Source: Chryseobacterium oncorhynchi
GTDB lineage: Bacteria > Bacteroidota > Bacteroidia > Flavobacteriales > Weeksellaceae
NCBI RefSeq assembly: GCF_002899895.1
Contig: NZ_PPEI02000003.1
Location: forward strand, 496,001-560,000
Direction: 5' to 3'
Length of the DNA stretch: 64,000 nucleotides
The translations under genes were made by a program, and so were the position numbers. Below are positions 1 to 7,685 of the stretch, one piece after another. Numbering within the stretch: the first letter of the stretch is position 1; each line of letters opens with the position of its first letter. The notes beneath the pieces were generated by a model. It was not told the DNA's origin and ran no database searches. It was given only the letters and a program-made list of their open reading frames with translations.

Positions 1-753
1 CTCTCCATTGCCTACAACAACAACGCTGTGATGAAATCCTTCGTCAATCAGTTTTTTGTGAGCATCAATGAGTTTATGATAACCTTTTCTGGTATGAAGA
101 CGCCCTACGGAAACAAAAACAGGTCCTTGAGGAAGATCGTTTATCTTTTCTTCAGCTTTCTTTTTAATTTCTTCAATAGGGATCGCATTAATGACGACAC
201 TTTCTGCAGGATATGGTAAATCAGGATACGACTGATGCATAATATCTTTAATCTTTTGAGAACAGTAGATCATATGATCAAATTGCGGAAAGTTTTTAAG
301 AATATCCGGAACCAGTGGCTGCATACCCGGAACATTAATTTCAGAGTGGAACCATCCAATTTTTTTTGAAGCTCCATTGCTGGAATTGATCACAGATGAG
401 AAAGCAGCATAGGTGGGAGCAATCTCAATATCAAATTTTTTATTTCCAAGGATACGGTCAGATACCTTGTGGTCTTTTAAGGCTCGTGAAAGCTTCATTC
501 TTCGGCGGATAAGCTGAAGTTTATGAATAAGTGAATTTTGTGAGAAACTTTCCTTTCCTTCAGCTAAATATACTTTTTTGATATGTTTTGGAAATTCATC
601 CCGTAGTTCTCCCTGATTAAGGTTCAGGCAAACGGTAATGTCAAACTTTTCAGGATTGAGGTTGTTGAGCATACTCAATATGACTTTTTCCACACCTCCC
701 ATTTCCATCGAGCGGTGCCTGAAAAGAACCTGTATTTTCTTATTTTCTGACAT
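1..753 (-). CDS. GT4-type glycosyltransferase, C-terminus cut by window edge
   Basis: I translated this minus-strand frame from the ATG at 753; it stays open to base 1, giving 251 codons and no stop. The N-terminus has the MEMGGVEKVILSMLNNL pattern of GT-B fold, family 4 transferases. Near the window edge it reads VSVGRLHTRKGYHKLIDAH, which is typical of the start of the nucleotide-sugar-binding C-terminal Rossmann domain. The Glu-x7-Glu motif expected after it lies outside the window. The protein should be cytoplasmic or membrane-associated and add one sugar to a lipid-linked glycan; donor and acceptor cannot be read. Its ATG overlaps the TAA of the preceding GT2 gene by one base (TAATG), so translation is probably coupled. 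Confidence 0.85.
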   Translation of the reverse strand, partial: MSENKKIQVLFRHRSMEMGGVEKVILSMLNNLNPEKFDITVCLNLNQGELRDEFPKHIKKVYLAEGKESFSQNSLIHKLQLIRRRMKLSRALKDHKVSDRILGNKKFDIEIAPTYAAFSSVINSSNGASKKIGWFHSEINVPGMQPLVPDILKNFPQFDHMIYCSQKIKDIMHQSYPDLPYPAESVVINAIPIEEIKKKAEEKINDLPQGPVFVSVGRLHTRKGYHKLIDAHKKLIDEGFHHSVVVVGNGE

Positions 754-1592
754 TATCTGAACAATTTTTGTAAAGCAATAATTATTTTTTTCTTAATCCT
801 ATAGCCAATACCATGCTGATATTCCAAAAGGGAGAAAATTTCCTGATGACTGGTATACTTTTCCGGGATTTTTTTTCCATTGATGCTTGTAAGGTTTCTT
901 CTTTTCATTGTGGTGAAGACTACCTGAGCAAAGTAATCATAGGACTTTCCCTTATTGTCATTCTGAGAAATTCCTCCGGAATGTGCCCTGTAAAGATAAT
1001 TGGTGTCATCAATGAAATAAACATCCCCTTTTTCGTACATCTTTAGATATAAATCCTGATCCTCAGCGATTCTTAATTCCGGATTCATTTTTTCTGTCTG
1101 TTCATAAACATCTTTTCTGAATGTTGTAAAATGACCAATCTGAATAGGATAATTGAAGAAGTATGGATCATTGTTTCTTACCTGCATTGCCGACTTGTAG
1201 GGGGCAATTGGTTTAAGATCCTTATCACAACCCATAAAACGGGAATAGGTGAGTACCACATTTTTTTTGTGTTCAAAAACCTGCATCGCCTTTTCGATGG
1301 CGGTAGGAAGAATAGCGTCATCAGGATCTACAAATCCACAAACCTCTCCTGTAGCCAGTTCTATAAGTCTACTTTTAGTAACTCCTACGCCACTATTTTT
1401 TTCGTTTTCAAAAAACCTGAATCTCTCATCTCCTGCAATAATGGCTTTCACCTGATCTCTTTCAGCTTCTGAAGAGGCATCATCTACAATAACGGCTTCC
1501 CAGTTCTGGTAGGTCTGCTGAAGCAGTGAGCTGTAGCAATCCCTGAACAGTATCGCGTTGTTGTAGTGGGCTATAAGTACAGAAAACTTCAT
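753..1592 (-). CDS. GT2 family glycosyltransferase
   Basis: This 279-residue protein opens with the GT-A core of family 2: KFSVLIAHYNNA, then VIVDDASS, and the metal and nucleotide-binding FVDPDD at residues 87-92. Such enzymes transfer a sugar from an NDP- or lipid-linked donor to a growing surface glycan at the cytoplasmic face of the inner membrane. There are no membrane spans, and the C-terminus is basic (KKKIIIALQKLFR), which may hold it at the membrane. The downstream GT4 gene starts within its stop codon. Upstream, after a single spacer base, lies the stop codon of an apparent gene remnant, so this gene once followed another gene in the same transcript. Specificity is unknown. Confidence 0.88.
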   Translation of the reverse strand: MKFSVLIAHYNNAILFRDCYSSLLQQTYQNWEAVIVDDASSEAERDQVKAIIAGDERFRFFENEKNSGVGVTKSRLIELATGEVCGFVDPDDAILPTAIEKAMQVFEHKKNVVLTYSRFMGCDKDLKPIAPYKSAMQVRNNDPYFFNYPIQIGHFTTFRKDVYEQTEKMNPELRIAEDQDLYLKMYEKGDVYFIDDTNYLYRAHSGGISQNDNKGKSYDYFAQVVFTTMKRRNLTSINGKKIPEKYTSHQEIFSLLEYQHGIGYRIKKKIIIALQKLFR

Positions 1593-1593
1593 A

Positions 1594-1776
1594 TTAATTT
1601 AAAAGAGTGTTGAGGGTTAATTTCTGATTGTAAAGTTCAATATTTTTATCAATTGATACATCAATGATTACTGATGGATGTCTCAGAAAGTATGTTGGAA
1701 GAAAATTGTTCATTGAAAATGGGATCTTGATGGTAAAATGGCCCTTTTCATAAAGAGGATATGGCCTTATTTTTTT
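1594..1776 (-). pseudogene. 3' remnant of an unidentified gene
   Basis: After a TGA at 1777-1779 (minus strand) the frame is open for 60 codons to a TAA one base upstream of the next ATG. The translation is protein-like (for example PFSMNNFLPTYFLRHPSVI) rather than AT-driven noise. The only in-frame ATG is at 1713, near the middle, which would leave 39 residues. Tight operonic spacing to the following glycosyltransferase gene fits the 3' end of a longer gene whose front part has gone. I do not recognise the family. It could instead be a genuine 39-residue peptide. Confidence 0.4.
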
Positions 1777-1831
1777 TCACTTGAGTTACACAAATATAAT
1801 CTGTTTTTATATTAAATGAAAAAAAAATCTT

Positions 1832-1839
1832 TATTTTTG
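1832..1839 (+). promoter_or_regulatory. Bacteroidota -7 box upstream of the methyltransferase gene
   Basis: TATTTTTG matches the TAnnTTTG consensus of the Bacteroidota primary sigma factor. No good TTTG -33 box is visible at the right distance. The 15 bases ending here (1825-1839) agree at 14 of 15 positions with 3791-3805, and both copies are followed by GCAACACA. Confidence 0.5.
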
Positions 1840-1858
1840 CTCTATTAAAGGCAACACA

Positions 1859-2629
1859 GTGAGTGAAATAACAAGAGTTCTCAAAACATTTATCGGGTAT
1901 CTGAAAAGACCCGACCTTTATCCGGAACTGGGTAGAAAAATTATTAAAAATACAGTTAACAGAGGCAACGCATTCAAAGGAAAGGAAAAAACCAATTCTT
2001 GGGCGGGTGGAAGAGCCGTATCACAGAAAGAAGCAGTTTCAAAACTTTTTGGAATTGATATAGATGCTTTTCGTAGTAATTATCAAGAGATTTTAGCAAC
2101 AGCAACACAAAAGGAAAAGGACTGTCCCGTAAAAATGGGTGGCCCTGGTGCTTTGGAACTAATTTACTATGCCTGTGAATTTACGAACGCTAAACATGTC
2201 GTAGAAACAGGAGTTGCTTATGGATGGTCTTCATTAGCTATGCTTTTATCATTAGTAAAAAGAAACGGAACGTTATACAGTTCAGATATGCCTTACCTTG
2301 CACAGGATGGCGATCAGTATGTAGGATATGTAGTTCCTGAAATCCTTAAGACAGGTTGGAAGCTATTCCGTTTTGCGGATAAGGAATCACTACCGAAGAT
2401 ATTTTCAGAGAACGCTACGTTCGATGTTCTTCACTATGATTCTGATAAGAGTTATAACGGAAGAATGTGGGCTTATGATGAGCTTTACAAGCATCTGAGA
2501 AAAGGAGGTATTTTCATTAGTGATGATATCGGAGATAACTCTGCCTATCAGGATTTCTGTGAAAAAAATAATATAGAAACCACAGTTGTAGAATACGAAG
2601 GAAAATATATTGGTGTCTTTATTAAGTAG
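1859..2629 (+). CDS. Class I SAM-dependent methyltransferase (Methyltransf_24-like)
   Basis: This 256-residue soluble protein has a glycine motif for SAM binding in VETGVAYGWSS (residues 115-125). An acidic strand (LHYDSDKSYNGRMWAYDEL) and the GGIFISDDIGDNSAY segment follow, as in O-methyltransferases of the Methyltransf_24 group. In a polysaccharide locus the likely job is O-methylation of a sugar or a chain-terminal residue, although the acceptor cannot be read. The chosen start is GTG at 1859, because no ATG precedes the conserved region at a sensible distance and a TAnnTTTG box lies just upstream. It begins the plus-strand block that interrupts the minus-strand glycosyltransferase genes. 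The N-terminal 90 residues have no motif I recognise. Confidence 0.75.
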   Translation: MSEITRVLKTFIGYLKRPDLYPELGRKIIKNTVNRGNAFKGKEKTNSWAGGRAVSQKEAVSKLFGIDIDAFRSNYQEILATATQKEKDCPVKMGGPGALELIYYACEFTNAKHVVETGVAYGWSSLAMLLSLVKRNGTLYSSDMPYLAQDGDQYVGYVVPEILKTGWKLFRFADKESLPKIFSENATFDVLHYDSDKSYNGRMWAYDELYKHLRKGGIFISDDIGDNSAYQDFCEKNNIETTVVEYEGKYIGVFIK

Positions 2630-2767
2630 CTTTTAAAACAGGATAATTATTTCTCTTTTTATAATATCTGCTTAATTAAAATATTGATAGGCTTTCCTAT
2701 AGTTGAAGATTTCTGGATGAAAAAATGTTTAAATAAAAACTTATAATACGACTGTTTAGCAGTTTAT

Positions 2768-3790
2768 ATGAAGATAAGCCAGATTACATTTACCAGGTTT
2801 CTTGCCGCTATGGCAATTGTCATTTCCCATTTCAACAAAGATCTGTTTTTATATAACATTGATTATATTTCAAATATCTTTCTGAGAGCCAATGTTGGAG
2901 TAAGTTACTTCTTCATTCTTTCAGGGTTTATTATGATTGTAGCCTATCACAAAAAAGATAGGATTGGATATTTTGAATATTATAAAAACAGATTTGCAAG
3001 GATCTATCCGCTATATGTATTGGGACTTCTGCTTTATCTGGTTACAAGATATTACAACTTTAGTATTTACAAAGGATTTTTATATCTGTTTGGGCTTCAG
3101 AGCTGGGTTCCGGGTGAAGCCATGATCCTTAATTTTCCTGGGTGGTCTATTTCTGTGGAGTTTTTGTTTTATCTGATATTTCCTTTGCTGTACAATTATT
3201 TTTATTCTAAGGGAAATAAGAGTATTTGGATCGTAACAATTAGCATTTGGATTATTACTCAGGTTTTTTGCAATCTTTATGCTGATTCATCCTACTATCA
3301 AGGACCTCATACCGAAAGTCATGAGCTGTTGTATTATTTTCCTCTGATGCATATTAATGAGTTTTTAGTAGGAAATCTTGCAGGATTATATTTTGTGAGA
3401 AATTCGGGACAGAAGAATTATGATATTCCGGTGATTATCATTTTTGCTGCCATTTTAATATCCTTAATTTTTGTTCCTCTTTTTTATCATAATGGATTGA
3501 TGGCAATTCTTTTTATACCGCTTATTATTCTAATATCCCGGAATAACGGAATGTTGACGAAACTGTTTTCATTGAAGCCATTGGAGTACTTGGGAGAGGC
3601 AAGTTATGCTGTATATATTACCCATATTCCTATTTTATATATCCTTAGAGAAATATTGAAAGAATATTATCTTGATATCAACACTATATTTGGAATTTAT
3701 ATCATTGTTCTTATTATGACTTCCATTTTATTTTATCAATTTATAGAAAAACCATTGAGAGATTATCTGAAAAAGCTGAATATCAGATAA
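2768..3790 (+). CDS. Acyltransferase 3 family membrane protein
   Basis: This 340-residue protein has about ten hydrophobic spans. The acyltransferase-3 family pattern is visible: an N-terminal TRFLAAMAIVISHF with the conserved Arg and His, FFILSGFIM, then NRFARIYPLY. Near the C-terminus EASYAVYITHIPI matches the conserved last helices. Members such as OafA move an acetyl or other acyl group across the inner membrane onto surface polysaccharides. This one lacks a C-terminal SGNH domain, so it is the short form. It follows the methyltransferase gene by 138 bases in the same direction. Together with the MBOAT and SGNH genes it makes this block look like a decoration module for the glycan. Confidence 0.88.
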   Translation: MKISQITFTRFLAAMAIVISHFNKDLFLYNIDYISNIFLRANVGVSYFFILSGFIMIVAYHKKDRIGYFEYYKNRFARIYPLYVLGLLLYLVTRYYNFSIYKGFLYLFGLQSWVPGEAMILNFPGWSISVEFLFYLIFPLLYNYFYSKGNKSIWIVTISIWIITQVFCNLYADSSYYQGPHTESHELLYYFPLMHINEFLVGNLAGLYFVRNSGQKNYDIPVIIIFAAILISLIFVPLFYHNGLMAILFIPLIILISRNNGMLTKLFSLKPLEYLGEASYAVYITHIPILYILREILKEYYLDINTIFGIYIIVLIMTSILFYQFIEKPLRDYLKKLNIR

Positions 3791-3797
3791 AAATCTT

Positions 3798-3805
3798 TAC
3801 TTTTG
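3798..3805 (+). promoter_or_regulatory. Bacteroidota -7 box upstream of the small ORF and MBOAT gene
   Basis: TACTTTTG fits TAnnTTTG exactly. The surrounding 15 bases (3791-3805) repeat 1825-1839 with one mismatch, and GCAACACA follows at 3813-3820. Transcription would begin near 3812, just before the small open frame. Confidence 0.5.
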
Positions 3806-3829
3806 TAATAAAGCAACACAATTTTAGAA

Positions 3830-3943
3830 ATGAAAAGAGTTTCCCACACCTACGTGTCGAGTGAAAATTCGATATACCTTATCTATAAAGAGAATAATAA
3901 AAAAAAACTGACTGTATCTGTAGATCGTACATCTATATTTTAA
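3830..3943 (+). CDS. Possible 37-residue leader peptide or small protein
   Basis: An ATG about 18 bases after the predicted transcription start opens a 37-codon frame ending at TAA 3943. The peptide is basic and polar (begins MKRVSHTYVSS, ends VSVDRTSIF), with no signal sequence or membrane span. Its stop lies inside a perfect 11-bp inverted repeat. It could be a leader peptide affecting expression of the downstream MBOAT gene, the front fragment of a decayed gene, or chance. I recognise no family. Confidence 0.28.
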   Translation: MKRVSHTYVSSENSIYLIYKENNKKKLTVSVDRTSIF

Positions 3944-3958
3944 TTTATTAAAATATAG
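3933..3958 (+). promoter_or_regulatory. Perfect 11-bp hairpin at the end of the small ORF
   Basis: CTATATTTTAA and TTAAAATATAG pair perfectly around a four-base loop. The stem is nearly all A/T and no T-run follows, so it is a weak candidate as an intrinsic terminator. Its overlap with the small ORF stop codon suggests attenuation or RNA processing. Confidence 0.4.
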
Positions 3959-4106
3959 TTATGTACAATGCAATTCAAAACCAATGGCTTAGCAGTTGAG
4001 ACAACAACGCTCTATTCAGTTTAATCTGAGAACAACGCTGCATTGGGATTGAAACTTTAGAGCCGTACGGAAGTATAAGGCTATTAACAAATTCTAAAGA
4101 CACAGT

Positions 4107-5540
4107 ATGTTATTCAATTCAATAGGATTTCTCATTTTTTTACCAATAGTATTTTGTCTCTATTGGTTTGTTTTCAATAAAAAATTCCAACAACAGAACA
4201 GATTGTTACTGTTTGCTAGTTTTTATTTTTATGCCTGTTGGGACTGGAGGTTTCTCTTTTTACTCATGTTTTCCATAGGACTGGATTATTTATCAGGTAT
4301 TAAAATTGAGAATAGTCGTAATAATCGGGAAGCCAAATTTTGGCTCACCCTAAGTATTGTAATCAATCTTGGCTTTTTAGGCTTTTTCAAATATTATAAT
4401 TTCTTTGTTGACAGTTTTGCAGAGCTTTTGAGCGGTTTTGGCTTCAAGGTGAATGTTTGGCTTATCAGCATTATTCTTCCGGTAGGTATTTCTTTCTATA
4501 CATTCCATGGGCTATCCTATGTGATTGACGTTTATAAAAAAAGAATAAAGGCGGAAAGAAACTTTACAGACTATGCAGTCTTCGTAAGTTATTTTCCTCT
4601 CCTTGTAGCGGGTCCCATAGAAAGGGCTACCCATCTCTTACCCCAAATACAAAGAAAAAGAGCCTTTAATTATGAGCAGGCTGTAGACGGGATGCGTCAG
4701 ATTCTTTGGGGATTTTTCAAGAAAATGGTGATTGCTGATACCTGCGCTCCTCTGGTGAATGTGATCTTTTCCAATTACCAAACAGAAAGTCCCGGAAATC
4801 TTGCAATAGGAGCTGTTTTATTTGCCTTTCAGATCTATGGTGATTTTTCAGGATATTCTGATATAGCATTGGGGGTTTCAAGATTGTTTGGAATTGAACT
4901 GCTAAAGAACTTCGCTTTTCCCTATTTCTCGAGAGATATTGCAGAATTTTGGAGAAGATGGCATATTTCACTTTCCTCATGGTTTAGAGATTACCTGTAT
5001 ATTCCCTTGGGAGGGAGTAAAGGAGGGCTTCTGATGAAGATCAGGAATACATTTATTATTTTCCTTGTTTCAGGATTCTGGCATGGTGCCAATTGGACAT
5101 TTATTATCTGGGGCGGACTGAATGCTTTATATTTTATGCCACTGCTGATTATGAATAAAAACCGTCAGAACATGGAGGTTGCTGCGCAGGGAAAAATATT
5201 ACCATCATTTAGAGAATGTTTTCAGATTCTAATCACGTTTTTAGTGACCTGTATCGCCTGGATTTTTTTCAGAGCCGAATCTGTCTCACAGGCTTGTCAC
5301 TATATAGGCAGAATTTTCAGCCGGGAGTTCTTTTCCATGCCTGAGACTTTGCCAATCAAGGCACTGGCGTTGATTGGATTTATGCTCATTATAGAATGGA
5401 TCAACAGAGAAAGATTTCATGGCTTGGAAATTAAAAGATTCCATCCATGGATAAGACGTATTTTTTATCTTATAGTTATTTACATTATTCTCCGATATGC
5501 CAATTTCGGAAATAATGAATTCATTTATTTTCAGTTTTAG
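4107..5540 (+). CDS. MBOAT family O-acyltransferase (AlgI/DltB-like)
   Basis: This 477-residue polytopic membrane protein has the MBOAT signatures. FPLLVAGPIERATHLLPQ is typical of the AlgI branch, EFWRRWHISLSSWFRDY contains conserved His286, and GFWHGANWTFIIWGGLN contains the near-invariant catalytic His326. AlgI-like proteins pass acyl groups, usually acetyl, across the inner membrane to a periplasmic partner that acylates a polysaccharide. The next gene, one base downstream of this stop, encodes an SGNH-type protein that fits that partner role. The start ATG follows a 316-base leader. Length and hydrophobic pattern match the family. The substrate is probably the polysaccharide of this locus. 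Confidence 0.92.
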   Translation: MLFNSIGFLIFLPIVFCLYWFVFNKKFQQQNRLLLFASFYFYACWDWRFLFLLMFSIGLDYLSGIKIENSRNNREAKFWLTLSIVINLGFLGFFKYYNFFVDSFAELLSGFGFKVNVWLISIILPVGISFYTFHGLSYVIDVYKKRIKAERNFTDYAVFVSYFPLLVAGPIERATHLLPQIQRKRAFNYEQAVDGMRQILWGFFKKMVIADTCAPLVNVIFSNYQTESPGNLAIGAVLFAFQIYGDFSGYSDIALGVSRLFGIELLKNFAFPYFSRDIAEFWRRWHISLSSWFRDYLYIPLGGSKGGLLMKIRNTFIIFLVSGFWHGANWTFIIWGGLNALYFMPLLIMNKNRQNMEVAAQGKILPSFRECFQILITFLVTCIAWIFFRAESVSQACHYIGRIFSREFFSMPETLPIKALALIGFMLIIEWINRERFHGLEIKRFHPWIRRIFYLIVIYIILRYANFGNNEFIYFQF

Positions 5541-5541
5541 C

Positions 5542-6459
5542 ATGAAAAAGTTTTTAATTAAAATAGTCCCTTATTTTGTTGCAGTACTTATTGTATTGGC
5601 CATACTCGGATCTTATGCAGATGGAAATACAGATGATAACTATATGCACTTTGCTGTTAAAAAGCCGCAGAACATTATTTTAGGTGACTCCCGTGGCTCT
5701 CAGGCAATTGTATCCGGTGTTTTAAAAAATAAACTGTCTACAGATTTTGATAATTTTTCCCTGAATATTGTGCAATCTCCCTATGGACAGGTTTATTTTA
5801 AAGCTTTAAAAAGAAAACTAGATCCGGAAACTAAGAATGGTATTTTTATTTTAACGGTAAACCCATGGAGTGTATCCTTGAGTAAGAGTATTAAGAAAGA
5901 AAAAGATTTCCCTGAAGAGCTTTCTCCGCTAAATGATATGCACTTTTATGACTGGTCTCCCAATTATGAATATTTATTGAAGCACTATACAAGAAGCTGG
6001 TTTAAAATTTATACAGAGAGAGCTGAAGTAGGAAGATCAAATACTTTTCTTCACAATGATGGCTGGCTGGAAGTAAATATAGACATGAATGCAGATTCTG
6101 TGGCAATGAGGACCCATCAAAAAACAATGTTTTATAATGATCTGGCAAATGTTGTAGAACTGTCACCAGAACGTCTAGAAGTTTTTAATGAAATCATTAA
6201 TTATTTGAGAACAAAAGGTTCTGTTTATATTGTCCGAATTCCGGCGTCTAAAAGTCTTACAGTTATTGAAAGTAAAAAATATCCCCATTTTAGTAAACTG
6301 CTGCAGGATATTGCACGTAAACAAAATGTAAAGGTTTTTGACTTTTCGAAAAATTATGCAGATTATGATTATACAGATGGAAACCATATGTATAAAGAGT
6401 CTGGAAAGAGACTTACTTCCCAGATTGCGGACTCGATCATAGCCACAAGGAAAAAATAA
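5542..6459 (+). CDS. SGNH-hydrolase-like protein, likely MBOAT partner
   Basis: I chose the ATG at 5542, one base after the MBOAT stop, over an upstream in-frame ATG at 5497 that would overlap that gene. It gives 305 residues. A single N-terminal hydrophobic segment (FLIKIVPYFVAVLIVLAIL) is a signal anchor, putting the rest in the periplasm. The SGNH nucleophile motif is LGDSRGSQ with Ser50, and near the end DGNHMYKESG supplies Asp279 and His282 in the standard DxxH spacing. This resembles AlgJ/AlgX- or DltD-type partners that move the acyl group from the MBOAT protein to sugar hydroxyls. Overall sequence identity to those families cannot be judged here, so the partner role is inference from motif and position. 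Confidence 0.75.
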   Translation: MKKFLIKIVPYFVAVLIVLAILGSYADGNTDDNYMHFAVKKPQNIILGDSRGSQAIVSGVLKNKLSTDFDNFSLNIVQSPYGQVYFKALKRKLDPETKNGIFILTVNPWSVSLSKSIKKEKDFPEELSPLNDMHFYDWSPNYEYLLKHYTRSWFKIYTERAEVGRSNTFLHNDGWLEVNIDMNADSVAMRTHQKTMFYNDLANVVELSPERLEVFNEIINYLRTKGSVYIVRIPASKSLTVIESKKYPHFSKLLQDIARKQNVKVFDFSKNYADYDYTDGNHMYKESGKRLTSQIADSIIATRKK

Positions 6460-6514
6460 AATAGTTCAATGATGATGGGCCTATTTCAGTTTCCAAAACC
6501 TATTGATATTAAGG

Positions 6515-7456
6515 TTAGAATAAGTTACCTCTGAAATTAATATTATAAATCCCGGATCGTATACTTCTATAGTCTTTTAAAAAATATTTTAAGATCATTT
6601 TCCACTTTTTCGAAGTTGTGGAGTTGGCAATCTGAAAGCTTCTGTACATTCTCATGATGTGGAGCCTTACATTCTCCGGAATACTAGCTTCACTCTCTGC
6701 CCAATCATTTACTTCTTTCCATAAAAGAACACGTGTAGTTGCGGGGTTTATTTTTTTAGAATCCACCTGTGTAATTCTATTATCTTCATGTACTCCTCTT
6801 ATAGCCACGGCATTATCCAAAATTCCGGGATAAAGATTAAGATAATAAGAAAGCCTGAATAAAAACTCTGTATCCTGATGAAGCCTTAAGCTAGCCTTGA
6901 ATAGGATATCCATTTTTTTCATCAGAGAGTCCTTACGTATTGTTAGTGCATCAATACTAAAAAGCCCAAAGCTTCCTAACATGTAAATTTGTCCAAGAAA
7001 AACGTCCTTGGGATCATGTCTTTTATAGACCGTAGTTAGTCTATCTCCAAATAACGGATAATATTGTTTCTTTGCTTTTTCAGTATAATAATGAACTCCA
7101 AGGGCTCCGTAAACGCCCTCTACTTCCGGTCTTTGGAAGAGCTCTTTTTCGGCATCAAATCTATTGGGAAGATAATAATCATCAGCATCTAAAAAAGAAA
7201 TGAAATCTCCTGTAGATTTTTCTATTCCCAAATTTCTGGTAGGGCCAGCACCGTGGTTTCCTTTGTCGGGATGTTGATAAAGCTTTACCCTGTCGTATTC
7301 TTCGGCAAGTTGTTCACATACCCGTAGTGCTTGGTCGGGAGATTTATCCTCTACTAAAATAACTTCGTATACTTCCTCAAACTGAAGTGCTGATTTCACA
7401 GCTTGGGATACGAACTTTTCAGCGTTATAAACGGGAATAATTACTGAGATTCTCAT
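6515..7456 (-). CDS. GT2 glycosyltransferase, tandem paralog 4 of 4
   Basis: This 313-residue GT-A protein opens MRISVIIPVYNAEKF, with LVEDKSPD and the metal-binding FLDADDYYLPNRF typical of family 2. It is the last gene of the long minus-strand run. It is very close to the gene at 7686-8636, sharing long blocks such as YGALGV and the GSFGLFSID segment. It is more distantly related to the two genes at 8930-10806. It should add a hexose-type residue at the cytoplasmic face. A hairpin terminator at 7588-7624 separates it from its paralog, so it may need its own promoter, which I could not identify. It converges on the plus-strand SGNH gene with only 55 bases between. Confidence 0.9.
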   Translation of the reverse strand: MRISVIIPVYNAEKFVSQAVKSALQFEEVYEVILVEDKSPDQALRVCEQLAEEYDRVKLYQHPDKGNHGAGPTRNLGIEKSTGDFISFLDADDYYLPNRFDAEKELFQRPEVEGVYGALGVHYYTEKAKKQYYPLFGDRLTTVYKRHDPKDVFLGQIYMLGSFGLFSIDALTIRKDSLMKKMDILFKASLRLHQDTEFLFRLSYYLNLYPGILDNAVAIRGVHEDNRITQVDSKKINPATTRVLLWKEVNDWAESEASIPENVRLHIMRMYRSFQIANSTTSKKWKMILKYFLKDYRSIRSGIYNINFRGNLF

Positions 7457-7587
7457 GTTTTTATCAACTTAATTTTTTAAATCATTTGTGCGTGTAAGAG
7501 TACTGCAAGATAGTTAATTATAAAGAATTATATCAGGATTTTTTTACATAAAAAAGTAGATATATAGATAAATAGAATTTATGTACC

Positions 7588-7624
7588 AAAAATCGGCTGA
7601 ATAGGAAATATTCAGCCGATTTTT
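7588..7624 (-). terminator. Intrinsic terminator after the third GT2 paralog
   Basis: A perfect 16-bp inverted repeat (7588-7603 and 7609-7624) with a five-base loop and flanking A- and T-runs. It could act in both directions. On the minus strand it lies about 60 bases past the gene ending at 7686, so it probably ends most of the operon transcript there. Confidence 0.85.
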
Positions 7625-7685
7625 GAAGAAAAACTCATGAAATTCTGTTTTTTTTAACTTACAAAATTATGATGTGATCTATTTT

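Larger units (their letters stand above)
3791..4106 (+). other. 316-base leader region upstream of the MBOAT gene
   Basis: This stretch holds a -7 box (3798-3805), a 37-codon open frame (3830-3943) and a perfect 11-bp AT-rich hairpin overlapping its stop (3933-3958). It also has a direct repeat AACAACGCT near 4000-4050. Nothing else convincing was seen. It looks like a transcribed leader rather than an empty spacer, but no known RNA family was recognised. Confidence 0.4.

Noticed and set aside
28-219. 63-codon plus-strand frame at the left edge
   Set aside because: Antisense to the GT4 gene, which reads through cleanly on the minus strand.
4000-4052. Two AACAACGCT units considered as a repeat array or CRISPR
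   Set aside because: Only two short copies, unequal context, no further units and no cas genes.
5497-5541. Upstream ATG for the SGNH protein
   Set aside because: It would overlap the MBOAT gene by 44 bases and place polar residues before the signal anchor; the ATG at 5542 directly follows the stop.
7662-7669. Minus-strand TAATTTTG considered as a promoter for the last GT2 gene
   Set aside because: It lies upstream of the strong terminator at 7588-7624 and has no -33 partner, so it could not serve the gene well.
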